A stretch of 10,424 nucleotides of DNA from Anaerolineales bacterium (lineage in GTDB: Bacteria > Chloroflexota > Anaerolineae > Anaerolineales > UBA4823). The notes beneath the pieces were generated by a model. It saw nothing but the letters and a program-made list of their open reading frames with translations, searched no databases and was not told where the DNA came from. The DNA lies in the NCBI GenBank assembly GCA_028687395.1, contig JAQUAE010000034.1, forward strand, positions 1-10,424, read 5' to 3'. Shown piece after piece: positions 10,306-10,424 of the stretch (position 1 is its first letter; every line of letters begins with the position of its first letter). The position numbers and the translations under genes were made by a program.

Positions 10306-10359
10306 GCCTCAATGAAAATCTTACTTTTCGAATGATCGTTGGCTCAATAAAAGTGTTAC
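10306..10359 (+). repeat. Two direct 19-bp motifs in the right repeat
   Basis: These are the same pair as in the left copy: GCCTCAATGAAAATCTTAC at 10306-10324 and GGCTCAATAAAAGTGTTAC at 10341-10359, matching at 15 of 19 positions. They lie between the repeat edge and the start codon of the outward gene, where transposase-binding sites would be expected. Confidence 0.55.
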
Positions 10360-10398
10360 CCTTAGGGCTTCTCCAACGGGAGCTAAAGGGAACACGAC

Positions 10399-10424
10399 AT
10401 GACCAAAAACGCTAAGAAAGAACT
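10399..10424 (+). CDS. 5' fragment of an outward-reading gene, possibly a transposase (right copy)
   Basis: This is identical to the left fragment, reading rightward. The ATG at 10399 is preceded by AAAGGGA at 10385-10391 with 7 nt spacing, and the frame reads M-T-K-N-A-K-K-E then a partial leucine codon. The window ends after 26 nt, so stop, length and domains are unknown. It matters mainly as a sign that the terminal repeat is the head of a coding element and not a non-coding repeat. Confidence 0.45.

Larger units (their letters stand above)
10298..10424. repeat. Right copy of the 127-bp perfect inverted terminal repeat
   Basis: This is the mirror image of bases 1-127, again without mismatch, and the unique sequence begins at 10297. 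Read rightward it starts GGCGAATTGCC, passes two related 19-bp motifs and a CCCTTAGGG near-palindrome, and ends in a start codon with eight codons and two bases of an outward-reading frame. The two copies therefore point away from each other and enclose about 10.17 kb of unique sequence. Only one flank of each copy is visible, so a target-site duplication cannot be looked for. Confidence 0.95.

Overview
The window is a GC-rich bacterial chromosome segment carrying eight complete genes. It looks like a whole assembly contig, because the first 127 bases are the exact reverse complement of the last 127. The gene content (an oversized SecA with insertions and no C-terminal zinc motif, a free-standing B12 subunit of methylmalonyl-CoA mutase beside MeaB, and a divergent ribose-phosphate pyrophosphokinase) and the TATAAT-type promoters suggest Chloroflexota, perhaps Anaerolineae. 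That placement is inferred from remembered family features, not from a search.

Layout. Positions 1-127 and 10298-10424 are the inverted terminal repeat. Each copy holds the 5' end of the same outward-reading gene (M-T-K-N-A-K-K-E-L...), cut off by the window end, with an upstream leader containing a repeated 19-bp motif. This resembles the left end of an insertion sequence present as two divergent copies. From 183 rightward, secA (1365 aa) and add (adenosine deaminase) lie on the plus strand. From 10233 leftward, six genes lie on the minus strand: the B12-binding mutase subunit, meaB, a GNAT acetyltransferase, prs, mutM, and a membrane-anchored protein of unknown function. The two blocks converge at about 5456-5482.

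How the genes relate. The B12 subunit and MeaB belong together: MeaB is the GTPase that loads and protects the cobalamin cofactor of methylmalonyl-CoA mutase. The catalytic large subunit is not in the window. The GNAT gene overlaps meaB by 4 nt and is translationally coupled to it. mutM follows prs after 3 nt. SecA (protein export), adenosine deaminase (purine salvage), Prs (PRPP supply) and MutM (oxidised-base repair) are housekeeping functions.

No CRISPR array, tRNA, rRNA, phage gene or defence system is visible, and no stretch over 300 bases lacks a gene. The observations most worth following are the exact 127-bp inverted ends (which also match the overlap length of a k=127 de Bruijn assembly), a TATAATCG at the same distance inside both repeat edges, the large SecA insertions, and the altered ATP-site loop and A9 run in prs.
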